From NCBI GenBank assembly GCA_003134995.1, contig PLDC01000028.1, positions 186,001-250,000 on the forward strand: a DNA stretch of 64,000 nucleotides. The letters run 5' to 3'. Positions within the stretch are counted from its first letter, which is position 1; every line of letters begins with the position of its first letter. The notes under the pieces were generated by a model. It saw nothing but the letters and a program-made list of their open reading frames with translations. It was not told the origin of the DNA and ran no database searches. The position numbers were made by a program, and so were the translations under genes. This document shows, one piece after another, positions 37,621-45,667 of the stretch. This DNA comes from Acidobacteriaceae bacterium. Lineage in GTDB: Bacteria > Acidobacteriota > Terriglobia > Terriglobales > Acidobacteriaceae.

Positions 37621-37984
37621 TTTTAGTCTCGGCTAGCAGCTTTCGAAACTCAGGACCTCCGAACCAATCTTTCAGCGCCGTGCGTAGTTTTAACTCTGGC
37701 AGGTTCAAAAGGTCGTTTAGTCCGACGAACCAACCGTAAGTATCGTTTAGGTCACGGAAAAACACGAAGCACGGATGAGATGTTGGAGGGAGATCAAACC
37801 GACGCAAGACCTTTTGGATTTCCATCGTATGGTGAAATTGGTCGTGAGAAAATGAGAATAAATCCGCAGGGGAATGTAGCTTGCCATCAATCTCAAGGAC
37901 CGGTGCATTCTTGATGCTCTCAAATTCTGCAGGTAGCGGCTTCCTACTAAGCATTTTTTCTTCTTCAGCCGTGAGTTTGAGCAC
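37613..37984 (-). CDS. Small hypothetical protein coupled to the 485-aa gene
   Basis: About 123 aa. The start is uncertain: TTG 38023, GTG 37984 or ATG 37954. The core has LEIDGKLHSPADLFSFSHDQ, TMEIQKVLRRFDLPPTSHPC and DLNDTYGWFVGLNDLLNLPE. Not recognised. Its 3' end overlaps the 485-aa start, suggesting joint translation and function. Confidence 0.5.
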   Translation of the reverse strand: MLKLTAEEEKMLSRKPLPAEFESIKNAPVLEIDGKLHSPADLFSFSHDQFHHTMEIQKVLRRFDLPPTSHPCFVFFRDLNDTYGWFVGLNDLLNLPELKLRTALKDWFGGPEFRKLLAETKNA

Positions 37985-38009
37985 GACAACGCTGATTGAC
38001 GACGATGGT

Positions 38010-38114
38010 ATGAAGTATGCCAAAGCAGAAATAGACTATGAACCCAAATTTCATGAGCAGCGATTTGATTTTGAAGTTCCTTTTCGGATGTTTGCCGAGC
38101 CGGTGGTAGGTTAA
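38010..38114 (+). CDS. Possible 34-aa leader ORF before the methyltransferase
   Basis: ATG 38010 opens a short acidic frame (YAKAEIDYEPKFHEQRFDFE) ending 5 nt before the methyltransferase ATG. A GTG at about 37968 would give 48 aa. The spacing suggests translational coupling; its identity is unknown. Confidence 0.35.
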   Translation: MKYAKAEIDYEPKFHEQRFDFEVPFRMFAEPVVG

Positions 38115-38119
38115 CCTCA

Positions 38120-39436
38120 ATGCTTATCGAGCAGTTCGCAAGCGGAGATTCCTATTCGACACCGGATTCGCTATATAGCCTGCCGAGGCATAGATGGTAT
38201 GTGATTAAGGAGGCCTTTTCTCCCGAACTTTTTAATTTGGCTATTAGTACCTCGTCCACAGCGAAGGGCGACCTCGTGATTGACCCATTTTGTGGAAGCG
38301 GAACGCTCCCTCTAACATCTTCCTTTCTCGGGTATCGATCAATCGGCGTTGAAGTGAATCCGTTTCTCGCATTCGTAGCTCGAACGAAACTGTCGGTTTG
38401 TAACCCGCAATCTCTTGAGCGAGCCGCGCTGTCGATATTGCCATCAATAAGATGTGGCACACCATCGCCACTTGAGGGACTGTCCACCTTTTGCAGACGA
38501 CGGGAGTCGGACAAGTGGCTATTCAATCGCTCCGTCCTACGGTCATTCGAGGGGGGGTGGCAAGCAAGCGAATCAGTGAGCGGGCCGGCGAAGAACATCG
38601 TCAGGCTAATGCTCGTCAGAGCAGCGATGGAGAATTGCAATGCGGTCGCTGACGGTAAGTGTCTCCGTTACCGTAAGGAGTGGAAGGACAATCCTTACGG
38701 TAGACAGGACTTTCTTGATAGCTTTGACTCTTGGGTTGTGAAGGCCCGAGATGATCTGAAAGACTTGCCGATTCATGGAAGCGCGTCGATCATAAACGGG
38801 GACGCCCGTAAGGTCCTAAGCTCTCTAAAACCAAAATGCGTAAGCCTGTGTGTGACCTCTCCCCCCTATTTGAATTCATTCGATTATTCAGACGTTTACC
38901 GACCTGAGACATTCCTCATAAAGGCAGTCCATTCCAACAAAGACCTTCGGAAAGTGCGACTGGCAAGTGTGCGTTCTCACGTGCAGGTAAAGTGGCCCAA
39001 GCCCAAACTAAACAGGTTTGGCTCTCTTTACAACCAAACAAGAAAGCAACTCGCCACGAAAGAAGGCGGGTTTTGGGATCCACGCATTCCCCAGATGGTT
39101 CAAGCATACTTTGAGGATATGCATGGTGTCCTGAAAGATCTGCTGGCTGTTTCATCCAAAAAGTCTAGGGTTTGGCTCATCGTATCCACCTCGGCGTATG
39201 CTGGGGTCGAAATTCCCGTGGATATGATTCTCGCGCAAATAGGGGAAAGAGTTGGATGGTTTCTTCAGGAAATTGCGACGCTTCGTGACCTTCGAGCCTC
39301 AGGTCAGCATGCGATCCGAGTTCCAGGCGAAGACGTCCAACCTTTTCACCTCCGCGAAAGCGCGGTAATCCTCAGTGCGGAGCCGCTGCGAAAGGGAAGT
39401 ACGAAGCCCCGAGATGCCCGAAGCTCCAACCAGTGA
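38120..39436 (+). CDS. Site-specific DNA methyltransferase (N6-adenine/N4-cytosine type)
   Basis: A 438-aa SAM-dependent DNA methyltransferase. Motif I (DLVIDPFCGSGTLPL, about residue 56) with SIGVEVNPFLAFVARTK, and motif IV (CVTSPPYLNSFDYSDVY, about residue 246), are both intact. The long region between them should hold the target-recognition part. The order I then IV and the SPPY box match amino-methyltransferases found in defence islands. No matching endonuclease is obvious; the divergent 485-aa/123-aa pair is the candidate partner. Confidence 0.85.
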   Translation: MLIEQFASGDSYSTPDSLYSLPRHRWYVIKEAFSPELFNLAISTSSTAKGDLVIDPFCGSGTLPLTSSFLGYRSIGVEVNPFLAFVARTKLSVCNPQSLERAALSILPSIRCGTPSPLEGLSTFCRRRESDKWLFNRSVLRSFEGGWQASESVSGPAKNIVRLMLVRAAMENCNAVADGKCLRYRKEWKDNPYGRQDFLDSFDSWVVKARDDLKDLPIHGSASIINGDARKVLSSLKPKCVSLCVTSPPYLNSFDYSDVYRPETFLIKAVHSNKDLRKVRLASVRSHVQVKWPKPKLNRFGSLYNQTRKQLATKEGGFWDPRIPQMVQAYFEDMHGVLKDLLAVSSKKSRVWLIVSTSAYAGVEIPVDMILAQIGERVGWFLQEIATLRDLRASGQHAIRVPGEDVQPFHLRESAVILSAEPLRKGSTKPRDARSSNQ

Positions 39437-39437
39437 T

Positions 39438-39674
39438 TTAATGGCCCGCGCTTGAAAATCGCCACTGCAAGTTATGCAACCTTCGTAGCAGCCTGCTATT
39501 CCCTACCTTCCACCTTGTCGTGGCATTTTTCTGTCCAAACCGAAGAGCTGCCAGAAACACCTCAATGCCTCGGACATCTGCTTTAACATTGGGATGGTCT
39601 TCTCTGGCATTTGATAAAAGTGCGGACCGAATCATGCGTCCGTACGTGTCCAAGAGTTCAACTCCCGCTCTCAA
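39438..39674 (-). CDS. Possible small hypothetical protein
   Basis: A 78-aa basic frame (VELLDTYGRMIRSALLSNAR, then DVRGIEVFLAALRFGQKN) that ends 2 nt from the convergent methyltransferase stop and begins 39 nt after the PIN-like gene. It looks protein-like but has no recognised motif. Confidence 0.35.
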   Translation of the reverse strand: MRAGVELLDTYGRMIRSALLSNAREDHPNVKADVRGIEVFLAALRFGQKNATTRWKVGNSRLLRRLHNLQWRFSSAGH

Positions 39675-39712
39675 CCGAAAGAATTCAGACTCAATCGGTG
39701 GTGCTGAACCCG

Positions 39713-40270
39713 CTATTTCTCCTTCGCCAGCCCGGCACTTTGGGCAGGGAGGGCCAATTCGACTTCCAATTGCGACGGCTGCAAGACTCTTAGCTGAGGG
39801 AAACGCGCCTCAATGAACGGGCGAAACTTAAGTAGCAGAGCCCGGTCACGTGTTAAGAACACCTCGCACCCATTACACCCCGCCTGCGTAATGTGCTCGG
39901 CGTCCCGTCTACTGAGCCCATAGCCCTGAAGCTCGGCCAGTATCTTCTCATCCTGAACATCCGATACCAAAGGACTCGAAACGACACTTCCGAAAGGATC
40001 GACCATCTCTTCAGAGTTGCCATAATGTCGTTCATCGAGTGGGACTGGCTCCAAAGCCTCATAATCTGCGGCGAGAAGCCGCAACTGGTCAGCATTCCGT
40101 GTCTGTTCCAACTCCCGCAGGTTGACACGTGATCGGTACATTACAACACGGCCATCAGCATGCTGCTTGAGGAGTAATCTCAGAGCGTCCAATTCGGCAC
40201 GTACCTCGGGCTGATTGGCATGCCTCTCGACATTGTGAGACAACGTATCGGTGTCACAGTAGATGCGCAT
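39713..40270 (-). CDS. PIN-like nuclease domain protein
   Basis: A 185-aa protein with a PIN-like acidic constellation: MRIYCDTDTL at the start (Asp6/Asp8), an internal VNLRELEQ Glu, RRDAEHITQAGCNGCEVFL and FLTRDRALLLKF. PIN domains are Mg2+-dependent ribonucleases, often toxins or defence effectors. No antitoxin gene is evident next to it. Start ATG at 40270. Confidence 0.7.
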   Translation of the reverse strand: MRIYCDTDTLSHNVERHANQPEVRAELDALRLLLKQHADGRVVMYRSRVNLRELEQTRNADQLRLLAADYEALEPVPLDERHYGNSEEMVDPFGSVVSSPLVSDVQDEKILAELQGYGLSRRDAEHITQAGCNGCEVFLTRDRALLLKFRPFIEARFPQLRVLQPSQLEVELALPAQSAGLAKEK

Positions 40271-40341
40271 CTACGAATTCTCGGTCTAGCAAAGATCCGC
40301 CTGTTGTTTAGATGCCGGTGGAGACCTGTCGGTCACAACCA

Positions 40342-40360
40342 GGGGGTGCATATTCCGTCC
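40342..40360 (+). repeat. Internal copy of the element 2 terminal repeat
   Basis: The sequence gggggtgcatattccgtcc matches the inner half of the right-end repeat orientation and is identical to the reverse complement of the left repeat over 19 nt. It sits between the PIN-like and HEPN-like genes, as if an older right end or a nested element end were preserved there. Confidence 0.7.
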
Positions 40361-40435
40361 GCCGGTTATGCGGCATAATGGGTAAGGTGGCGCAGAACGG
40401 AAAATAATCGCCAGCACCTTAAAGAGTGCGAAGAG

Positions 40436-41380
40436 ATGGATCTGCTCGACAACGCCGTCGAATCGATACAGGTAGGAGTGGAGGATTATGCCACTGGGAC
40501 CCGGCCTAGATTGCTGTCTGCTGTGCGCAATATCCACGCGGGAATTCTCCTCCTTTACAAAGAGGCTTTGAGGCGTGATTCGCCGGATGATAGTGATGAA
40601 GTGCTCTTGAAGGCTAGAAATCTTCCATCCCGGGATTCGACCGGAAAGTTAGTAATCGTTGGTGTTGGAAAGAAAACGGTCGACGTTCAGCAAATCAAAG
40701 AGCGGTTCGAAGGATTGGGAATAAACACTGATTGGAGCCGCTTCGATCGCATAAACGAAGTTCGAAATGACGTAGAACATTTGTATCCCCAGCTCGACCA
40801 AAAGGCTCTGGCTGGCCTAATCAGCGATTCATTCTTGATTATCCGTGACTTCATTGCAGAGGAACTTAAGGACGATCCGAGGGAACTTCTAGGCGAGGCG
40901 TCATGGAAAGCGATGTTGGACGTTTCAACGGTTTACGAGAAGGAAAAGCAGGAATGTGCGAAGCTTCTCGAAAATGCAGATTGGAAGTCCGAAGTCGTGA
41001 AAAAAGGGGTGATGTCCATGGTCTGCAGTGCATGTGGATCAGATCTTTTGAAGCCCGTCGAGGATTCCTATCATGAAATTAATCTTGAATGTAGTTCCTG
41101 CGGAAATTATGAAGGACCAGATTCATATGCCGAGAAAGCAGTAGCGTCAGCTTTAGCTGATGAAGCTTATTTCGCATTGAAGGATGGAGGGGAAACTCCT
41201 ATCGCAAATTGTCCGGAATGTGGTCAAGAGGCGTACGTAATGGAAGAACGCCGATGCGCGGCCTGCGGAAACGAAGCAGAGCATACTTGTGCTCGCTGTG
41301 GCAATGAGATCCCAGCAGAAGAAATGTCGTCCTCTCCATTATGCGGCTACTGTGAGCATATGAGCAGCAAGGACGACTGA
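40436..41380 (+). CDS. HEPN-like, multi-zinc-ribbon protein
   Basis: A 314-aa protein. The N-terminal helical part (LLSAVRNIHAGILLLYKEAL, SRFDRINEVRNDVEHLYPQL) contains an RX4H motif (Arg110-His115), the catalytic signature of HEPN ribonucleases. The C-terminal half has four or more zinc-ribbon-like Cys pairs (CSACGSD, CSSCGNY, CPECGQE, CAACGNE, CARCGNE, CGYC). The combination suggests an RNase effector with a nucleic-acid or protein-sensing zinc module, as in abortive-infection systems. Start ATG 40436; last gene before the right repeat. Confidence 0.6.
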   Translation: MDLLDNAVESIQVGVEDYATGTRPRLLSAVRNIHAGILLLYKEALRRDSPDDSDEVLLKARNLPSRDSTGKLVIVGVGKKTVDVQQIKERFEGLGINTDWSRFDRINEVRNDVEHLYPQLDQKALAGLISDSFLIIRDFIAEELKDDPRELLGEASWKAMLDVSTVYEKEKQECAKLLENADWKSEVVKKGVMSMVCSACGSDLLKPVEDSYHEINLECSSCGNYEGPDSYAEKAVASALADEAYFALKDGGETPIANCPECGQEAYVMEERRCAACGNEAEHTCARCGNEIPAEEMSSSPLCGYCEHMSSKDD

Positions 41381-41403
41381 GGCCCTTAAAATAGCTCTAT
41401 CCC

Positions 41404-41440
41404 TGGGGGTGCATATTCCCTCCCGTCCTGTTCTCACCCC
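41404..41440 (-). repeat. Right terminal inverted repeat of element 2 (37 bp)
   Basis: It begins TGGGGGTGCATATTCCCTCC and ends TGTTCTCACCCC. It is the reverse complement of 36103-36139 with one mismatch. Confidence 0.9.
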
Positions 41441-41454
41441 GTCAAACGGATCAC
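41441..41454. repeat. Target-site duplication, copy 3, with a degenerate fourth copy beside it
   Basis: GTCAAACGGATCAC, followed after 2 nt by GTCAAACAAATTAC (41457-41470), which differs at three positions. The pre-insertion target was therefore itself an imperfect tandem repeat just past the ABC permease stop codon. Confidence 0.88.
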
Positions 41455-41478
41455 GCGTCAAACAAATTACGGACATCT

Positions 41479-42585
41479 CTACTCGTACGCCAGCGCTTCA
41501 ATCGGATCTTTCCCCGCCGCCTTGAATGCGGGATACAGCGCCCCTGCGAGCGCGCCCAGCACTGCTACCAGCATGGAGCGCAGAACCCAGTCGCTCGTCA
41601 CCACGACCTGCACCAGCGGAAAGCGATGCCGGATAGCCCAGCTCGCCGCGAAACTGAACCCGATCCCGAGGAGGATCCCGAGAATGGCCAGCAGCCCGGT
41701 CTCGCGCAGGATCGCATTTATTATGTAACCCTTTGACGCGCCCATCGCTTTCAGGATTCCGATCTCGCGCGTGCGCTCCATCACCGCCGCATACATCGAT
41801 TGAAAGATCACCAGAAAACCGATGATCACGCTCACCCCAATCACCACTGCAATAAACGGCTTAAAGCCCGGCAGGTGGCTCGGCGTCATCATGCTCAGAT
41901 ACTCTTCAGTCGACTGTACGGAATATTTCTCCATGCCCGGCTGGCTCTTTATCTCATTCACCACCGCGTCTGTATTGGCTGGGTCATCGAGTTTTAAGTA
42001 AAAAACTGACGCCTTATCCTTCGCGCTGAGTAGATCCTGCAGCGACGCTATGGGCAGAAACTTGCGCGCGCCACGGCCATTCTCCACAACTCCAGCCACT
42101 CGGAACTCGTGGTTCAGGACCTCCATCGTGTCCCCGACCGTCACGTGCTTCTGGCGCGCAATGTAGTCATCCACCAACATTTCATTTGATTTCTGGAACG
42201 GACCGCCCTGCACATACTGAAACGGTCCCCCTAGAGCCTCGAAGGTCGGTAGATCAATTCCGTCAATCACTTCGAGCGCGCCTGCGGTAGAAAGCTGCCA
42301 GATTACCGGGCTCACGACAGAAACGTGGGGAAGTTTGCGAAGGATATCCGCTACCTTGATGGAAACAGGAGCGCCGCCAATTGCCGCCAAGTTCGTCGCC
42401 CCAGGCGGCTGCACAATCACATCGGCCCCAACGCCTGCCTGCCGGCCTTTTGTGTCGTTCATAATGCCGTAAGCAAGTCCAGCGATCAGCAGAATTAAAG
42501 CCACTTCGAGCGCTACAGCGACAATGCTGATCAGCGACCGGATCGGCCGGTGCACGAGATTGGCGACAACCATTTTGTTCATCAT
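41479..42585 (-). CDS. ABC transporter permease, FtsX/MacB-like
   Basis: A 368-aa inner-membrane permease with four helices: one near the N-terminus (SLISIVAVALEVALILLIAG) and three in the C-terminal FtsX domain (FIAVVIGVSVIIGFLVIFQS, ETGLLAILGILLGIGFSFAA, MLVAVLGALAGALYPAFKA). A periplasmic MacB-like domain sits between. The junction MERTREIGILKAMGASKGYI is the FtsX coupling-helix motif. Family members move lipids, lipoproteins or antimicrobials with an ATPase that would lie outside this window or be encoded elsewhere. Its 3' flank is the casposon target. Confidence 0.9.
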   Translation of the reverse strand: MMNKMVVANLVHRPIRSLISIVAVALEVALILLIAGLAYGIMNDTKGRQAGVGADVIVQPPGATNLAAIGGAPVSIKVADILRKLPHVSVVSPVIWQLSTAGALEVIDGIDLPTFEALGGPFQYVQGGPFQKSNEMLVDDYIARQKHVTVGDTMEVLNHEFRVAGVVENGRGARKFLPIASLQDLLSAKDKASVFYLKLDDPANTDAVVNEIKSQPGMEKYSVQSTEEYLSMMTPSHLPGFKPFIAVVIGVSVIIGFLVIFQSMYAAVMERTREIGILKAMGASKGYIINAILRETGLLAILGILLGIGFSFAASWAIRHRFPLVQVVVTSDWVLRSMLVAVLGALAGALYPAFKAAGKDPIEALAYE

Positions 42586-42752
42586 GAGTTGAAAAAATGG
42601 AACTCAACCGCTTGTCATCCCGAGTGAAACGAGGGACCTTGGTTTCTGCCTTCACCATCATTGCTGCCGCCGACGGCAGACACCAGGATCTCTCGCCTCG
42701 CTCGGGATGACAGTATCAATTTGAAAAGCAACTTCGAACACACAATTGTCGG

Positions 42753-43694
42753 CTACCGCTTGCTGTTCGCCTCGGCCGCCGGCGGCCCGGCCGCACTCGA
42801 TTGCGGATGATCCAGATTCACCACTACCGCGCCCGGCGGCTGCTCCAGAGCAAACTGATCGTCGCGCAGCGGCTTGTTGATTTCCATCTTCAATACATTC
42901 AACGTGATGTCGTACTCTTCCTGCGGCCGCACAATCTCAATGCGCGATGGAAAGCTGACGCCATCGTACTCCTTGTATTCGGCATAGCGAGCGTCGGTCA
43001 CCAGCTTGCCCTGATCGTTATAAATGTATTGCCGATGCGGTCGCAGATCAGTGCGGCTGAAAACGATCTTGCGCGAGAGTATTCCCTCGTGGTCTCCCTT
43101 TCTGCGGATCACAATCAGTTCGTAGGACTCCTGCAAAACCCGGTGCCCCTTGGTATCGTGCAGAATCTCTTCGCTATTTTCCAGTACCGCAATTTCATGA
43201 TCGGAATCGATGTGGCGAATCAGAAGCGCGTCGTAGATTTCCTGCGGCCGCAGGTTTTCCATGGGCTGATCGGCGTTGCTCGACTTCACGTCGTTCCGCC
43301 CCACCACAAAGCGGTTCTTCGGCGGAATCCAAAGCTTGAACTGATCCCCGTTGCTGACCATGTCGAAAGCCGTGGTGCGCACGATCGGCAACAGCCCGAT
43401 CATGTGCAGCATCGCCGGCTGTCGCGCCAGCACGTAGCCGCGAATTTCCTTGTAATCGGTGACGTGGCCCTTCTTCGCGCCGCCCGCGGAAGTGTCAATA
43501 TCCACAGTCGCCTGCAGCGAGCGAATCGTCGCCGCCTGCTGGTTGATCACGTCGATCAACCCTGATTGGGATGACTCCTTGAGGGGAGCCTTCGAAATCG
43601 TATCCTCCACAGGCCGGGTACGAAACAGGCAGCCCGTCGCGGGCATCACCGCAAGCAGCAGAGCTAATGTCCAGCAGGGCGAACTACGTCTCAT
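42753..43694 (-). CDS. DUF4292-like outer-membrane lipoprotein
   Basis: A 313-aa lipoprotein. The start at 43694 gives a signal peptide with lipobox (LALLLAVMPATGC). The mature part has a LolA-like beta fold (YVLARQPAMLHMIGLLPIVR, TTAFDMVSNGDQFKLWIPP, NRFVVGRND) and a C-terminal LEQPPGAVVVNLDH. This is the DUF4292/LolA-like pattern of lipoprotein-carrier-type proteins. It precedes the ABC permease gene on the same strand, compatible with a shared envelope-transport role. Confidence 0.75.
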   Translation of the reverse strand: MRRSSPCWTLALLLAVMPATGCLFRTRPVEDTISKAPLKESSQSGLIDVINQQAATIRSLQATVDIDTSAGGAKKGHVTDYKEIRGYVLARQPAMLHMIGLLPIVRTTAFDMVSNGDQFKLWIPPKNRFVVGRNDVKSSNADQPMENLRPQEIYDALLIRHIDSDHEIAVLENSEEILHDTKGHRVLQESYELIVIRRKGDHEGILSRKIVFSRTDLRPHRQYIYNDQGKLVTDARYAEYKEYDGVSFPSRIEIVRPQEEYDITLNVLKMEINKPLRDDQFALEQPPGAVVVNLDHPQSSAAGPPAAEANSKR

Positions 43695-43939
43695 GAAGTG
43701 TAAGATGGCTCCTAGGGATATTTGAGTATACAGCGCCCCAAAGGGTGCATAAACCGCCAGAGAAACGAACAAAGAGAATCAGATTATGCTCGGGGTTCTC
43801 AGCGCGCTCCGCGGGGGTTCTCCGCAGCCTCCGCGATGAAGGGTTTTGCGTTGTCGGCCATCTGAGCGGATCGCGAACCCAGAACCTTACTAAAGTCAGC
43901 TACGCCCACCTTCTATTCATCATCTAAACTGACTCCACC

Positions 43940-44962
43940 GTGCGCAAACTCTTCTGGCTTGTCGTTTTTGCGGCGCTCGTCTCGGCGGGCTGGTTCGCCT
44001 GGGCTGTGCTCGCTCCCACAGAACCTCCGCAGGAAACCTTCGTGATGCTGCGCCCAGGCTACTCCACGCACCGCATCGCCGCCGAGCTCAAGTCCGCCGG
44101 GATCATTCGCAGCCAGCGCGCATTCATTCTCTGGCACTACCTGCATCGCAGCCGGTCGCTCAAAGCCGGCGAATACCGCTTCGAGAAATCCCGGAACATG
44201 ATCGACGTTCAAAACCGCCTGGTCCGCGGCGACGCCTACTTCCGCACCGTAGTCGTTCCCGAGGGTTACACCATGTTCGACATAGCCCGCGCCATCGAAG
44301 CCGCCGGACTCGGCCCCGCCGAAGACTTCCTGAAGGCAGCGCGATCCGATACCGCGCTCATCGCCGACTTGGATCCCGATGCGCATTCGCTCGAAGGCTA
44401 TCTATTCCCCGACACCTATCAATTCAGCCGCATGATGAACATGCAGGAAATGGCCGCCGCCATGACCAAGCAGTTTCGGCAGGTAGCAAATCAGATTGGC
44501 CTGATCGATGCAAATCACGCAGGGGCGCATGCCATTACTCGGATTCCGCTCTCCGTTCAAACGACTGTCACCATGGCGTCCATCATCGAAAAAGAAACAG
44601 CCGTAGCCGACGAACGCCCGCTGGTATCCAGCGTGTACTACAACCGCCTGGAGAAAAACATCGCCCTCGACGCCGACCCCAGCATCATTTACGCCGAACT
44701 CCTAGCCGGAACCTACACCGGAGCCCTGCACCACGACGACGTGCGATTCGATTCCCCGTACAATACCTACGTTCACTCCGGGCTCCCGCCCGGCCCGATC
44801 GCTAATCCCGGCAAAAGAGCGCTGGAAGCTGCGATGCATCCCGCGCAGAGCGATTACTATTACTTCGTAGCCGACGCCGCCGGCCACCACCGCTTCGCCC
44901 GCACCATCGAAGAGCACAACAAAAACGTCGACGCATACCGCCGCGCCATGCGCGGACAATAG
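43940..44962 (+). CDS. mltG: Endolytic murein transglycosylase MltG
   Basis: A 340-aa membrane-anchored lytic transglycosylase that cuts nascent peptidoglycan strands and limits their length. An N-terminal helix (LFWLVVFAALVSAGWFAWAV) is followed by a LysM-like part and the YceG catalytic domain. The catalytic Glu lies in ASIIEKETAVADERPLVSSV, and LDADPSIIYAE and SGLPPGPIANPGKRALEAA match the family. The start is a GTG. It is followed 23 nt later by ruvX, the usual pairing in many bacteria. Confidence 0.93.
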   Translation: MRKLFWLVVFAALVSAGWFAWAVLAPTEPPQETFVMLRPGYSTHRIAAELKSAGIIRSQRAFILWHYLHRSRSLKAGEYRFEKSRNMIDVQNRLVRGDAYFRTVVVPEGYTMFDIARAIEAAGLGPAEDFLKAARSDTALIADLDPDAHSLEGYLFPDTYQFSRMMNMQEMAAAMTKQFRQVANQIGLIDANHAGAHAITRIPLSVQTTVTMASIIEKETAVADERPLVSSVYYNRLEKNIALDADPSIIYAELLAGTYTGALHHDDVRFDSPYNTYVHSGLPPGPIANPGKRALEAAMHPAQSDYYYFVADAAGHHRFARTIEEHNKNVDAYRRAMRGQ

Positions 44963-44985
44963 CGGAAGCCGCATATAATCCCTCC

Positions 44986-45462
44986 GTGAGCCTCGAAGAG
45001 AGAAAGCCAAGTCCCGACCGCCCGCTAGGAAGAGTTCTAGGCTTAGACGTAGGCTCCAGAAGAATCGGCCTAGCCATCTCAGATCCTCTAGGCATCACCG
45101 CCCAAGGACTAGAAACTCTACAGCGCCGCAACAAGCGCCAGGACCTTGCAGCCCTCGAACATCTAATCCACGCCTACGCCGTCCGCGAGATCGTGGTCGG
45201 CCTGCCGCTGCGCATGAGCGGTGCCGAAGGCACGCAATCAGAAAAGATGCAAGCCTTCGCCGACGATCTCCGCAAGCGCTTCCGCCTCCCCGTCCACCTC
45301 TGGGACGAGCGCCTGACCTCCGCCGAAGCCAACCGCCTTCTCCGCGAAACCGAACTCTCCATCGAAAAGCGCGCCAAGGCCGTCGACCGCATGGCCGCCG
45401 TCCTAATCCTCCAGGCTTGGATGGAGAAGCGGCTCGTCCGCCCCTCCCAACCGGCCGTCTAA
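44986..45462 (+). CDS. ruvX: Putative pre-16S rRNA nuclease / Holliday junction resolvase YqgF
   Basis: A 158-aa RNase H-fold nuclease. Catalytic acidic residues are seen in VLGLDVGSRRIGLAISDP, the middle Glu/Asp region (EIVVGLPLRMSGAEG) and LWDERLTSAEANRLL, with a C-terminal VDRMAAVLILQAWME. YqgF proteins process the 5' end of 16S rRNA; a Holliday-junction role has also been proposed. It starts with GTG and is likely co-transcribed with mltG. Confidence 0.9.
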   Translation: MSLEERKPSPDRPLGRVLGLDVGSRRIGLAISDPLGITAQGLETLQRRNKRQDLAALEHLIHAYAVREIVVGLPLRMSGAEGTQSEKMQAFADDLRKRFRLPVHLWDERLTSAEANRLLRETELSIEKRAKAVDRMAAVLILQAWMEKRLVRPSQPAV

Positions 45463-45587
45463 TTCGGAACGCCCGCCAGACCGTCCCGCCCCTACAACCA
45501 TAACCCGCCTGTAAACATCAACTTACAGCGAATCCGCCGCCTTTAAGCTCAGCCACCGTCCCACCAACTCCGCGCCAATCCTTGCTT

Positions 45588-45607
45588 TTAGTCCCATTTC
45601 GGACTAA
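45588..45607. promoter_or_regulatory. Inverted repeat upstream of carD
   Basis: TTAGTCC and GGACTAA form perfect 7-bp arms separated by 6 nt, about 60 bp upstream of the carD start. An operator or hairpin is plausible. Confidence 0.45.
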
Positions 45608-45667
45608 TATGTTTACAGTAAAGACAACGCTTTTCCCCACTTGACCTCGCCCGCCCAGGTGCCTTTT

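Larger units (their letters stand above)
36103..41440. mobile_element. Non-autonomous element 2 with defence-like cargo (about 5.3 kb)
   Basis: It is bounded by 37-bp inverted repeats and the same 14-bp direct repeat that flanks element 1. It encodes no Cas1, transposase, recombinase or polymerase that I can find. The genes are an unknown 485-aa protein, its small upstream partner, a DNA methyltransferase, a PIN-like protein and a HEPN-like zinc-ribbon protein. Sharing the exact target with a casposon suggests mobilisation in trans by a casposase. Confidence 0.85.

Noticed and set aside
42801-43565. 254-aa plus-strand frame opposite the DUF4292-like gene
   Set aside because: Antisense shadow without a ribosome site; the minus-strand lipoprotein has a lipobox and family pattern.
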